A stretch of DNA of 64,000 nucleotides from Laccaria trichodermophora. Taxonomy: Eukaryota; Basidiomycota; Agaricomycetes; Agaricales; Hydnangiaceae. Shown here in pieces: positions 1-9,970 of the stretch (within the stretch, counting starts at the first letter, position 1; each line of letters begins with the position of its first letter). Under the pieces are notes generated by a model, which saw nothing but the letters and a program-made list of their open reading frames with translations, was not told the origin of the DNA and did not search any database. Position numbers and translations under genes: made by a program. The stretch is from positions 3,286,001-3,350,000 of the forward strand of contig JACTVC010000003.1 of assembly GCA_018417955.1 (NCBI GenBank). Direction: 5' to 3'.

Positions 1-189
1 CCAGAATACCCGCGGGAAGGGCGGAAATCACGATGCCAAATGAATCTTGATCTAAATTCCTGGCTGATACTCCTAGCGCACCGTACACATGTCTGACTTT
101 GGGTCTAGGCTGCATTGTTGAACGTTGATCGCCGTGATTGTGATTGTGATTAGATTTAGCGTCCAAACTGCGCTCTAACTACAACGTAC
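1..189. other. Left edge, no gene seen
   Basis: Window edge. I see no convincing coding exon; it may be the upstream region of the plus-strand gene model starting near 190. Confidence 0.3.
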
Positions 190-1549
190 ATGGAGAAAGA
201 TCTCAACACTAAAGTAAAGGTGCGCTCCCTCGAACTTTCGCACAAGGCAGAAAGGAAACTAAACATTCCGCACTCCTCGATCCAGCAATTCCACGAAGAT
301 GTCGCGGAAAGGGGGGAAGACGTCGTATTTCGCGTGTTTCCTAGCAAGGTACGTGGCATTGAGCTGCTGCGTAATCAAGTCTCTGTCTAGCATCTCATTA
401 ATGATTCGCGAACGGATACCAGATATTGTACGTGCTACCTTGACTCCAACGCTCACTCAACTTGAAAGGAGACATGCCGTACAGCGAACTTCAAGAAATA
501 ATACAATCAATGGACGATCCCTCTTCACCGTTCTCCTTATCAAATCTAAGCGGAAATACGGATACGACGGTGTATCCACAATCTTCGGCAGAGAATTGGG
601 ACGATAAGAACAACAATGAGACGGAATACGCGAAAAACCCTTCCCTCGTCTTCGGCAACCCTCAAATCCAGAAGATAAACGAGGTGATATCGAAGCAGAT
701 TGAAGAGATGGTGTTTCTTGTCGTGCGTGGTTTTACTCTCAATTCTAAAAATCCAACTTGAACTTGAGCTTGAATTTTTAGGAACAAGTGGAAGTGTGGA
801 TCATATTGACGATACCCAAGTACGTCATTACCTTTTTGTTTTTGAGGGAGATGTCAGATTTTTTTTCAGGATTGAAGAGTACGTCGTATGCGTTTCTTCA
901 ATTATCTGATCCAAATAGACACCCCGTCTTCCCAGCGGCGACAACTTTGGTACGTCCCCACTTGCTTCCAATTCAAGTTTATTCCCCCCATCGAAACAAC
1001 AACACAGGTGTCCAAGTCCAAGAAAGTACGTAGCCCACAATTTTCTCGTCCGAACAATCACCCACAACTCTTCTCTCCCCTTAGAGGTCCTCGAACAACT
1101 CCTAAGCGCCGAAAAATCAGCCACAGAATTCCGCAACGCCGCACTCGAGCACCACCTCGACCGCGCAAAGATCTGTTCAAAGTTGTGTAAATATCCGAAT
1201 GTTATAGATTACGCCGTACGTCAATTTTTTTCCCTCGCCCTTGAAACGATGGGTTTGAAAAAAAAAAATCCCACTGCGCACTGCGTAGAGTGCTTTAGAA
1301 GAACACGATAAACGCCAAATATACTCCGCGAGGGAACGGTTGAGGGAGATTCAGAATATATATGCGATTTTGGCTGATGTGATTCAGAAGAATATTTTGA
1401 AGGCAAGTTCAATTGATGGAAATGATGCTTCAAGGTTTTCTTACATAAATTGGCTGATAGATCCGCGTGCCAAAGGCGAACCATGGGGGTTCCTATTCAT
1501 CATGAGTGGTACATTTGGGTGGGTATTACGCGGGACAGCCGGAATGTAA
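190..1549 (+). CDS. Unrecognised multi-exon gene (tentative)
   Basis: I do not recognise this product. Short coding-like stretches are separated by typical small introns: donors of the form gtacgt occur repeatedly (for example after the stretch ending RVFPSK, near 820, 950 and 1023), with cag or tag acceptors. Likely exons include one starting with MEKDLNTKVKVRSLEL at 190, one with EFRNAALEHHLDRAKICSKL near 1120-1190, and one with ALEEHDKRQIYSARERLREI near 1290-1400, which is charged and probably helical. Reading frames between exons are not resolved, and the end near 1549 is a guess. It converges on the SLATT-type gene whose stop lies at 1737. It could also be a decayed gene. Confidence 0.3.
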
Positions 1550-1736
1550 GTTACAAGGATGAAACATGCTACAAATGCTTTGACGAAAATGCGAATGAGT
1601 GAAGTACATATGTAAAATAAAGTTAAAGCGAACAACGTCAAAGTCCCATTCATACAGTATCACACAGGCGGAGCAAGTCGACGTTCACTACGTCTCCAAA
1701 TCAGAAAAAACGGCAGCATTCAAAAAAACGAAGCGC

Positions 1737-2645
1737 TCACCCATTCGCATTCCCCAAGAGTTCCTCAAACCGCGCTCTAAAGTCCTCCAACGCCGAATCA
1801 AACTTGTCCCCATACACATACCCATTGTCCATCTTGAATGCCTCGCGTTCGCGGATGAACTGTTCCAGGTCTTTTACTCGCGCAATGGACAATTCGGGTT
1901 CGTTGGAACCCCGAGCTCGAGCAAGGTACGAAGCGACGATGGTTGATAGTCCGCCTGGGTATGTAAATCAGACGCATATATGCATGAACAAGGTAAAACG
2001 TACCCAAAACCGTAGTCGCAATCGTCGTCTAAGTGCATATATGCGCTCCAGATCAGCCCAACGACCATTTTGACGACGAAAGGAAGGAAGGAAATAAAGA
2101 GCACCTGCCGCCCACTCGTCACAGCCGCCAACCCCGTCGTCAAAGACCCCAAAAGGACTTGAAGCTTGAGCTTGAAGCCCAATCGCCACGTTGAGTGCGT
2201 ACCCAGCCATCTTCGCATTGAGCGCACACTTGTCTCGTTCCGAAATAGCTGTTATGAGTGTAGGATCCAGTCGATCCCCGATGGCTTTTTGTCGGAAGGT
2301 CTGTTAATTATGAAACGAAATGGAGATAAGCTTGGCAAGCGGAGGTGTGAGGGTGTACAGTGAACCTTTTGGTCCACGGGGACTGTCCAGTCAATGCCTG
2401 ACCGAGGCCAACGCGTCGAAGCGGCCCATCAAGCGTGACGGACCGCTATGGCTCGATGTCAGCGGAAGGGAGGGGCCGGCGAACGAGCGTGGACGTGGTT
2501 CCTCCTCGTCGCCATCAAAATCCGCGACGTCTTTTTTTTCGATGGTAGAGGAGGACGTTGCTGGGGACAAAGCAAAGATAGGTAGAATCGGGGGTGGACA
2601 CTCCGCCTGTGTAAAATTGGTGGGCTGCTGTGGGTGACGAGCCAT
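1737..2645 (-). pseudogene. SLATT-domain (fungal 2TM effector-like) gene, frameshifted
   Basis: The fungal SLATT family has two transmembrane helices; its bacterial relatives are pore-forming effectors attached to SMODS/SLOG defence systems. Reading the minus strand, TFRQKAIGDRLDPTLITA is followed by SERDKCALNAKMAGYALNV, then LQVLLGSLTTGLAAVTSGRQ (helix 1). A short exon TTIATTVLG joins GGLSTIVASYLARARGSNEP (helix 2 and the family signature). The end is a charged tail EDFRARFEELLGNANG and a TGA at 1737-1739. The frame breaks between AIGLQ and VLLGS, where an extra 13 nt (GCTCAAGCTTCAA in gene sense, near 2162-2174) looks like a local duplication. Introns near 1940-1995 and 2290-2360 have normal borders. 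The first exon and its frame are uncertain; an ATG at 2645 is one option. Identification is by family resemblance. Confidence 0.65.
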
Positions 2646-2659
2646 GAAAGTGTTCGATA

Positions 2660-2900
2660 CGGCAGTGATGATGTCATCGGTGGGATGTTCGCATGTGGGC
2701 CCGTCGCCACTGGTCGTATGCTCATCGTTGGCTGAGCGCTGAGGGGCGATCCATAGTCTGCGGTTATGGGCGAGGGCCCAAAATTCGGAGAAAATGACAT
2801 TTCCAAGCCACTTCTAGTCATGGCGCGAGAGACGATTCTGAGCAACGACGGCCTCCATACTACCTGTCATCGATTAGAACCGCTGTTTTCCCAATGTTTT
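2660..2900. repeat. Dispersed 5'-flank repeat, copy A
   Basis: Shares a diverged but collinear series of blocks with about 10,060-10,280, including GGGCCCGTCGC, ATGCTCATCGTTGGCTGAGC, GGCGATCC and GCGAGAG...GATTCTGAGCA, plus a CCTGTCA-CGAT block that also occurs near 5,200. At the other two places it lies just upstream of the CRN/RHS-like genes, so it is probably a family-associated flank. Confidence 0.6.
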
Positions 2901-2980
2901 CCATCTTCGGGTCCGTGCTTTGTAGAAGAGGTCATCCGCTATCACTGTATTACTTAGTGGCTGTGCCACTTCATCGATGT

Positions 2981-3061
2981 GGCCGTGTGGCGAAATGGCA
3001 TCGCGTCTGACTACGATAACGCGAAATCAGGAGATTGCAGGTTCGACCCCTGTCTCGGTCA
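2981..3061 (+). tRNA. tRNA-Arg (anticodon ACG), with a 9-nt intron
   Basis: The cloverleaf folds by hand. The acceptor GGCCGTG pairs with CTCGGTC (one mismatch), with discriminator A at 3061. The D stem is GCGA/TCGC with GG in the loop. The anticodon stem TCTGA/TCAGG holds a loop starting CTACG. The T arm GCAGG-TTCGACC-CCTGT is standard. The anticodon loop region has 16 nt instead of 7, so a 9-nt intron sits at the canonical position after base 37. ACG reads arginine CGN codons after A-to-I editing. A T-rich pol III stop follows near 3081. Confidence 0.9.
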
Positions 3062-3390
3062 ATGTATCTTAGAAGAAACCATTTTGTTTTTTGCGAAAGT
3101 CCAATAAATAAAAATTATCCCCCGCCTGCCTGCGTCGTTGTCCAGGGTGCCAGTGTACAGCAGCTACACCTGATACACTCAAGAAAACGCGGAAAGTATT
3201 TAATCCCGTAGATGTTCTGCTATGAGGCTGGACAGGGGGAAGCGCTGGCTTCGCAGGTCGAGCTCGTACGGTATTAGAAAAACAGTGCACGAGAGGATTG
3301 ACAAAATTTGTCTTTTCTCGATAATTGAAACTACGCAGCGGCGGGTAAATTTCTAACCTCTTGTACCAAAATTCGATTCACCGCGATTGA
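3062..3390. other. Spacer after the tRNA
   Basis: Contains the T-run terminator of the tRNA near 3081. I see no gene or recognisable repeat in the rest. Confidence 0.5.
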
Positions 3391-3539
3391 CTGCCAGTTG
3401 CACGCTTCCTACTAAACGCTTCCTACTACATCAGGATGACGGATAGTAGTACCCCTTGAGAACCGAGAAATTATCCGCAGCGACCTGTATTCTTGTCCCT
3501 CACATCGTTTCATAGCAGCATCAAAGGAGGGGCAAGTGA
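3391..3539 (-). pseudogene. Decayed fragment of the URA2 aspartate transcarbamoylase region
   Basis: This stretch aligns on the same strand with 18,772-18,950 inside URA2. Shared blocks include CATCAGGATGACGGAT, CTTGAGAACCGA, GCGACCTG, CACATCGTTTCAT and a final CAAGTG/CTAGTG. Relative to URA2 it has a duplicated CGCTTCCTAC block near 3403-3424 and lacks about 50 nt in the middle. Several differences are CpG to CpA or TpG, for example GCGTCGAAGG to GCATCAAAGG. The source region encodes the ATCase stretch around [20 protein letters not shown]. No frame survives and there is no sign of introns or a poly(A) tail, so it is a short DNA-level copy, not a gene. Confidence 0.85.
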
Positions 3540-3649
3540 AAAAGGTGCCAGCTCTTCACATACTAGTGCTGGATGACGGCGAACACGGGGAGCTTTTCAA
3601 AGGTTGTTGGAGTGGTTGCGAGGGTGTATTCGAGCAAGACGAAGAACAT

Positions 3650-5092
3650 TCACACCCCTGAAAGTGTGATCTCCTCCTGGAGCGCTGTCTGCACAAGGGC
3701 CTCAAGGAAAACACCAGCCATCCTCCCTTCACGCACCCTTGCAAAGGCCTTGTAGAGACGTAAAAGTTCTTTGCATTCCACGTTGCAGAACCGATTGGAG
3801 AGTCTTGATTGGATGTCAGGAGTGATCAGGTTTACCACGCCTTGGCTATGCACATCGTCTAATGATTCCCGACTGAGGAGGGCAATCTTGTCCGACAGGG
3901 TATCGGTTCCCATGTCCCCACAGCGAGCGGTACTCAACAACAACTCCAGGTCGTTTAGCGTGACCTTCGAGAGTGCGGTGCGGAGGTCCGATTCGTACCG
4001 ACTCATAGCCTCAGAGTTTAGTTGAAAATCGATACAGAGGCGAGGGGTAGGACCAAGCTGATCAAATATTTCGTTCGTCCGGGACTCATCGATGCGACCT
4101 GGGGGGTATATCGATGCACTACAGTTCCCCAACGTGTGAGCTTAATCGCAAAATCAAATATTGGACTTACACTCGTAAGATCTCTTTCCGTTTCCATGGG
4201 TTCATGATTGCGACTACTGGGCGCACCGTCTTGTGTAGACGCGACCACCTGTCACCACGTGGAGAGGTGGAGAATATGACAAAAAGCGGAGTCCTGTGCG
4301 TGACTAGATAGGGTGGAACGCCCTCCGGGGCCTCATCGGAATCGACCAAGGTCCAGATGTATGATTTGAAGTTGGCTTCCTGGAAGTCGGCAGGCATCTT
4401 GTAGACGCCCTCCTCCACAAACAGGTAGCACCGCTCTTTGAAGTACTAAATGACCGGTTTCCTTTCGGAAAGGCATCGGCGCAAAGCGTAGTAGACCCAT
4501 ACACTCTTGCCTTGATGTAACGGTGTCATTTTTCGAAACAACACGAGGAGGTAGTAAACTCACCGATCCCTGGTTGGCCTGTGACGACTACACAGGGTGC
4601 TCTAGGAATAGACGAGGGTTTGTCATAATAAGCGTTGACAAAATTGAAAACACGGATGTATTCGGCTCGAATCCACAATTTTGAAATTTTGAATCCATCG
4701 ATGCCAATGTCGAGCATGTAATAGCCGGGAATGATATTGTCGTCTGGGTCCATTGTCATTGCCTCATCCACAGTTTCGTCCACAACGGCTGTCTCATCCA
4801 GAACCATCTTCTCCTGAACGACGGCGTCAATGCGCTCCTCTCCTTCCTGGTCCTGTGGCCCAAACTTCTCACTTCCAGTAGCAGGACAGGCTTGCTGTGT
4901 GTTGAGCCACTGTTGCTCCTCGTCCGCCATGTTCTTGCCCCAAAACTTTGCATGAAACAGAGTAAAGGGATCACTTTTGTCGAGTATCGGCCATGGTTCC
5001 ATATAACTCGGAATTTTGACGATGGACGCGAATGTCGATCCAAATTCTACTGACTCGTTGAAATGTTGAAGCAGCCCAGGATGGCGAATCAT
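3650..5092 (-). pseudogene. CRN/RHS-like P-loop NTPase, copy 1 (in-frame stop)
   Basis: A member of a large agaricomycete family resembling the P-loop part of Crinkler/RHS proteins; molecular role unknown. The N-terminal exon has MADEEQQWLNTQQ, an acidic linker (DETAVVDETVDEAMTMDPDD), then YYMLDIGIDGFKISKLWIRA and the start of Walker A, GQPGIG. An intron (4,510-4,562, GT-AG) splits Walker A; the next exon begins GKSVWVYYALRRCL. Downstream come YLFVEEGVYKMPADF, LFVIFSTSPRGDRW, IMNPWKRKEIL, a second intron, and IFDQLGPTPRLCIDF. In the second exon the codon TGG found in copy 2 is TAG (after KPVI, about 4,447), so the frame is broken. The shortened C-terminus ends LSGV instead of the KLFPML tail of copy 2. 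Copy 2 (8,553-9,920) lies on the same strand. Confidence 0.75.
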
Positions 5093-5423
5093 TGTAGGAT
5101 GAGAGTGGTGTGTCTCAAGCAGTCTCCCCTAGTAGTCATCCCTACAAATATCACGGTTTCGGGGTACAAGTTTTGAGATCGAATCACAGGCGGCCTCCCT
5201 GCATGCCTGTCACCGATGAGAAGCGCCATTCCCCAAATTCATTCGGGTTCACGTTTAGTAGAATCGAGTGTTCGAGCTGAAGATGTTGGCGAGTACCAAG
5301 CGAGTACACGATAGAAATAAACTTCGGTAAGTAAATATTGACAAATAACTTCTTTCTCCCCCCAGGTTCCAAGCTTTGGGTGATAAGGCGAAATCGGCAT
5401 TGCCGCACAAGCGGGATCAATCG
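5093..5423. promoter_or_regulatory. Divergent spacer between P-loop copy 1 and the Rho/G-domain gene
   Basis: A 331-bp head-to-head spacer. It contains a CCTGTCACCGATGAGAAGCGCC block (5,202-5,223) related to flanks near 2,861 and 10,234, suggesting a shared family upstream region. I could not place a TATA box. Confidence 0.4.
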
Positions 5424-8179
5424 ATGAGTCAGATTCGGCGAAAGCTGGTCATTGTTGGAGATGCAAACTGTGGGAAGGTAAGTTCAGCACACCCTCAAAA
5501 TTCCGCGCTATTCGATAGATAACGTCTGGATCTCTGACCTCTTGCAGACATGCGTGTTGCTTTTATTCACAACCGGTGTGGTGCATCGGGTATGACTATC
5601 AAATTATCCGAACAAGAAATGGGAACCTCTGAACTCAGTCTCACAATAGTCTCCTGATCCCACCATTTTTGACAACTACGTCGCTGATGTTGAGGTGGAC
5701 GGGAAACATGTCGAGTTGCATTTATGGGATACATGCGGTTTGGAGGACTATGATCGCCTCCGTCCTCTGAGCTATCCTGACACACATGTCGTACTTATGT
5801 GTTTTGCCATTGACAGCCCTGATTCATTGGAAATATCTATGAGAAAGTGAGTCATGCAAGATGTGTATAAAGTCGTTATTCATACCATTCACAACAGTGG
5901 ATCGCAGAAGTGAATCACTTCTGTCCGGGAATCCCTATCATTCTTGTAGGCTGCAAAAATGAACTGAGAAACGATCCATCTACCATCAGCTATCTTTCGA
6001 AATATTACAATGGTCGGCACCCAGTCACTTATGATGAGGTGGGCGCTCAAAACGGTTGAGAGGAAACTCTAATTCATTTCATCCTCATGTCAGGGAAAGA
6101 AAGTTTCTGAAAGAATACAAGCGCGACATTATGTTGAATGCTCCGGAATGACTGGAGATGGTATTCGTGTTGTGTTTGAACAGGCAACACGCGAGGCATT
6201 TCGCCCTCGCCCGAAACCCTCACCCAAACCTTTGAAAGGTCTCAACCCCTTCAAAAGAATATCGAAGGCTCCATCTAAAGGTCGGGAAGCGGACGTGGAA
6301 TCTGAATCCGCCCCTCAACTAGATGATGTCGAAGAGCAAGAGTTGAAGAAATTATTACTTGCAGCGACTTCTGCTGCTCCCCAACCGCTTAGAAAGTTTA
6401 GATTGTTGATCATCGGAAAGACAGGATGCGGTAAAACGACAATTCTAAGCAAGGTAGATACCAGGATCATTTCCCGAGTCCTAGGGAAATCCTAAATTTG
6501 TTTTAGGTATGCGGCGGGAATATGGTAAGCCCACGCGAAATCTATCAACTGGTCAAGACGATCTTTCTTTTTGCAAGGTGGACCTCCCCAGTACCACGGT
6601 AAGCGCAATCACGTTAAAATGTTGCTGACATGTCAAATAATATTGGGCAGAGGGGTCTCCACAACATTGAGAAGGAGATTGAATTCGAGGGGAACAGCAA
6701 AATTATTGCTCACGATTCTGAGGGCTTTGAAGCGGGAAAACAAAATGAAGTCGACGTCGTCAGGAAGTTTATCGACAGAAGATCGAGAGAAAAGGACATA
6801 AATCAAAGGTTGCACTTGGTCTGGTTAGTCGTCCTTCCTCTTCTAGCCACGTCAAGTCATGGTTCAATTCCACGCAGGTACTGCATGGAAATGAACTCGC
6901 GGCCAATACAACAAGCAGAAAAGGATTTTTTTTCGACACCTTCACAAGGTATATCCTTATAACCGAAAATCTTGCTTCAAACTGATGCTCCTTACAGTGC
7001 CCATTGTAGCTATCGTGACGAAGTTTGACACATTTCTTCAAGATGTGCAGCAAAAAATAGAAGAACGCGCCGAAGAGGAAGATGAGGAAATCGATGATGG
7101 CGAGGTTGAAAAGCTCGCTGTAACACAGGCTAACGCGCTTTTTACGCAGCACTACAAGAAACCTTTGGACAATATGCAACATCCTCCGAAAGCGGTCGTG
7201 ACGCTATCTGAAGGTAGGATTCTTCTTTCGTTTCGCGTAATAATGCCTCACGGAGTGCATAGTGCACAAGTCTTCCCCGGATGACAGCCGTCTAGCCCAA
7301 TTAATCAAGGAAACACTGAAAGTCCTTGAGCTCACGGAAACGGACTTGAAGCGCAAAGAGCGGGATGTTTACGACCTCAGCACCTTCTTTGCCACGGCTC
7401 AAAATGCTGACACCAAAATCAAGCTGACTACTTCAGCCTCGTGAGTTTTATCTCGAAAACCGATGCTGAGTCTCAAATCTTCCTTTCTTTGTCAGAAATG
7501 GACTTAATTGTGAATTCTTTCATCGTCGAAAGGTAGTGAACCCCAACTAATAAGCAGGACCTCATCAGGGAATTGTGACAAAGACCATTCTAAACCGATG
7601 TTCCGCGGTGGACCCTTCATCAAGACATGGGAAACATTTTGGACTGACCCGATGGCTGGATCTCAAGCGCATACGGCGAAGGTGGGTGCTTCATCATGGC
7701 ATCTCAACTGTGCAGCGAAGCTTACAACCCTGTTTTATCTATAAGCTTATTCGCCTTCTGGAAAAGTATCTGGACGACAGCCGACATCACATTGGAGATC
7801 AGAGATCTTCGGATTTTTTGGAGGTGAAAGGCGGCGATCCGGACTTGCTGAGATTTTGTAAATGGGAACAGCGGGTGGCAGGTAGGTGAACGCTCTTCCG
7901 AATCTGATGGGGTTTAAACACCGTAACTTATACCTAGACACAACACTCGTCATGGAGAAGATTTATGTTTTTGATATCAAGGATGAGAAGACGCTTGAAG
8001 CTTTGATTAGGTGGTATAGCCAGCGAAGTAATACTGTCGCCTATGTACGGGAAGGAATCATGCAACTTTATCGACAAAGAAAATTGGAGAAGTACGAAAC
8101 TCCAAAGCAATGGTCCCTTAGCGTCGCGCAGCCCTTGGTCGACTTAGTCTGTAATCGGCCAATGGAAGTTCCAGGCTAG
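5424..8179 (+). CDS. Fused Rho-type GTPase plus second G-domain protein (apparent 1-nt frameshift in Rho part)
   Basis: Exons deduced: 5424-5477, 5548-5589, 5650-5846, 5898-6038, 6094-6453, 6507-6524 (18 nt), 6578-6598 (21 nt), 6651-6823, 6878-6948, 6998-7213, 7263-7440, 7496-7532, 7569-7881, 7938-8179; about 687 aa once one base is allowed for. Residues 1-190 are a Rho domain starting [20 protein letters not shown], with switch [11 protein letters not shown], switch [17 protein letters not shown] and [13 protein letters not shown] basic linker follows, then an HSR1-type G domain: [23 protein letters not shown] and TKFD, all intact. The C-terminal third is unrecognised. Rho positions equal to RhoA Gly14 and Gln63 are Ala and Leu, changes expected to abolish GTP hydrolysis. 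At about 5,830 GGAAATATC reads out of frame; one more A would give the normal Rho stretch and fit the splice site at 5,847. The start matches the Rho1 N-terminus. It lies between two P-loop pseudogenes. Confidence 0.8.
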
Positions 8180-8552
8180 GTCTCAGACGTGCAAGGATCC
8201 ATTATCATTTTACTATTGTCGGACTCGCAATTTCTTTATCTGTCTGTATTGTTTTTCATGGGACCCTGAGATGATTCATGACATGGGTTCGTAGAAGACC
8301 TAAGTGTAATGTAGACTTGAAGTTTGGCAAAAATACGTGTGGCTTCCAAAGTCTGTTGCGGAAGGGTCATTTCTCCCCTGGGATTAATTGTGATGACAGA
8401 GGTAGCAAAAGCCACGGGCTAGTGACAGGTGTCTGTTATCTAGCAATTTTTCCGTTCGGATGGGTTTATCAACATTGAACCGACGTGTCAACGTATGCTG
8501 ACGCCGTTCCTCCAGTTGCGTCGTGGCTAGAGTGCCATCAAGGCGCTCTCTT
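8180..8552. other. Convergent spacer
   Basis: Region between the 3' ends of the Rho/G-domain gene and P-loop copy 2. I see nothing recognisable. Confidence 0.5.
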
Positions 8553-9920
8553 TCAAGCTTCGTCCAACTTCAACATGGGAAAGAGCTTGTCTGTAATCTC
8601 CTCCTGGAGCGCCGTCTGTCCAAGAGCATCAAAGAAAACACCAGCCATCGTCCTCCCTTCAGGCACTCTTGTAAAGGCCTTGTAAAGACGTGAAAGTTCC
8701 TTGCGTTCCAGGTTGCGGAACCGATTGGAGAGTCTTGATTGGATGTGAGGGGTGATAGGGATGACCATGCCTTGGCTATACACATCGTCCAATGATTCCC
8801 GGCTGAGGAGAGCAATCTTGTCAGACAAGGTATTGATTCCAAAGTCCCCATAGCGAGCGGTGCTGAGTAACAATTCCAGGTCATTTGACGTGACCTTCGA
8901 GAGTGTGGTGCGGAGGTTACTTTCAAACCGACTCATAGCCCCAGCGTGGAGTTGATAATCAATGCAGAGGCGAGGGGTAGGACCAAGCTGATCAAATATT
9001 TCGTTCGTCCGGGACTCGTTGATACGACCTAGGGAGTATATCGATGCACTGCGGTTCCTCAATGAGTGAACTTCGTCGCGAAATTACATACTGGACTTAC
9101 GCTCGTAGGATCTCTTTCCTTTTCCATGGATTCATGATTGCGACCATCAGGCGCACCGTCTCGTGTAGACGCGACCACCCGTCGCCACGAGGAGAGGTGG
9201 AGAAGATGACAAAAAGTGGAGTCCTCTGCGGGACGAGATAGGGTGGAACGCCGTCCGAGGCCTCATCGGAATCAAACAAGGTCCAGACGTATGATGTGAA
9301 GTTAGCTCTCTGAAAATCGGCAGGCATCCCGTAGACACCTTCCTCCACAAACATGTAGCAGCACATTTTGGAGTACCAAATGACCGGTTTCCGTTCGGCA
9401 AGGCATCGGCGCAAAGCGTAATAGACCCATCCTTTATGCAAAGGTGTCATTTTCGAAAAAAATAAAAGGAGGTGACCAGCTCGCCGATCCCTGGTTGGCC
9501 TGCGACGACTACACAGGGTGCCCCAGGCGTGGACGTGGGTTCGTCATAATAAGCGTCAACAGAATTGAAAATGCGGATGTATTCGGCTCGAATCCACAAT
9601 TTTGAAAATTTGAGTCCATCGATGCCAATGTCAAGCATGTAACAACCGGGAATGATATCGTCGTCTGGGTCCGTTGTCGTTGCCTCATCCATGGTTTCGT
9701 CCACAACCGTTGTCTCTTCCACAACCAACTTCTCGTTAACGCCGGCATCAACGCGTTCCTCTCCTTCCTGAGCCCGCGGCCCAAAACCATTCCCCATGGC
9801 AGGCGTTGCCTGCTGTGCGTCAAGCCACTGCTGCTCCTCATCCGCCATGTTCCTGCCCCAAAACTTTGTATGCAACAGAGCAAGGGGATCATCGTTATCG
9901 AGTATCGGCCATGGTTCCAT
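8553..9920 (-). pseudogene. CRN/RHS-like P-loop NTPase, copy 2 (Walker A lysine lost)
   Basis: Collinear with copy 1. The N-terminal exon has MEPWPILDNDD, MADEEQQWLDAQQ, YMLDIGIDGLKFSKLWIRA and GQPGIG. The intron that splits Walker A has a gcgagc donor in place of gtgagt. The next exon has lost exactly nine bases relative to copy 1, so GIG joins WVYYALRRCL and the K, S and V of Walker A are gone. The rest is open: YMFVEEGVYGMPADF, LFVIFSTSPRGDGW, IMNPWKRKEILRA, then IFDQLGPTPRLCIDY and a C-terminus ending KLFPMLKLDEA. Coding similarity continues upstream of 9,920 (TFASIVKVPSYMEPW), so the true start may lie near 9,970. ATP binding looks unlikely; it is either a pseudogene or a non-catalytic variant. 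Confidence 0.7.
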
Positions 9921-9970
9921 ATAACTTGGAACTTTGACGATAGACGCGAATGTGATACCCGTGAAAACAT

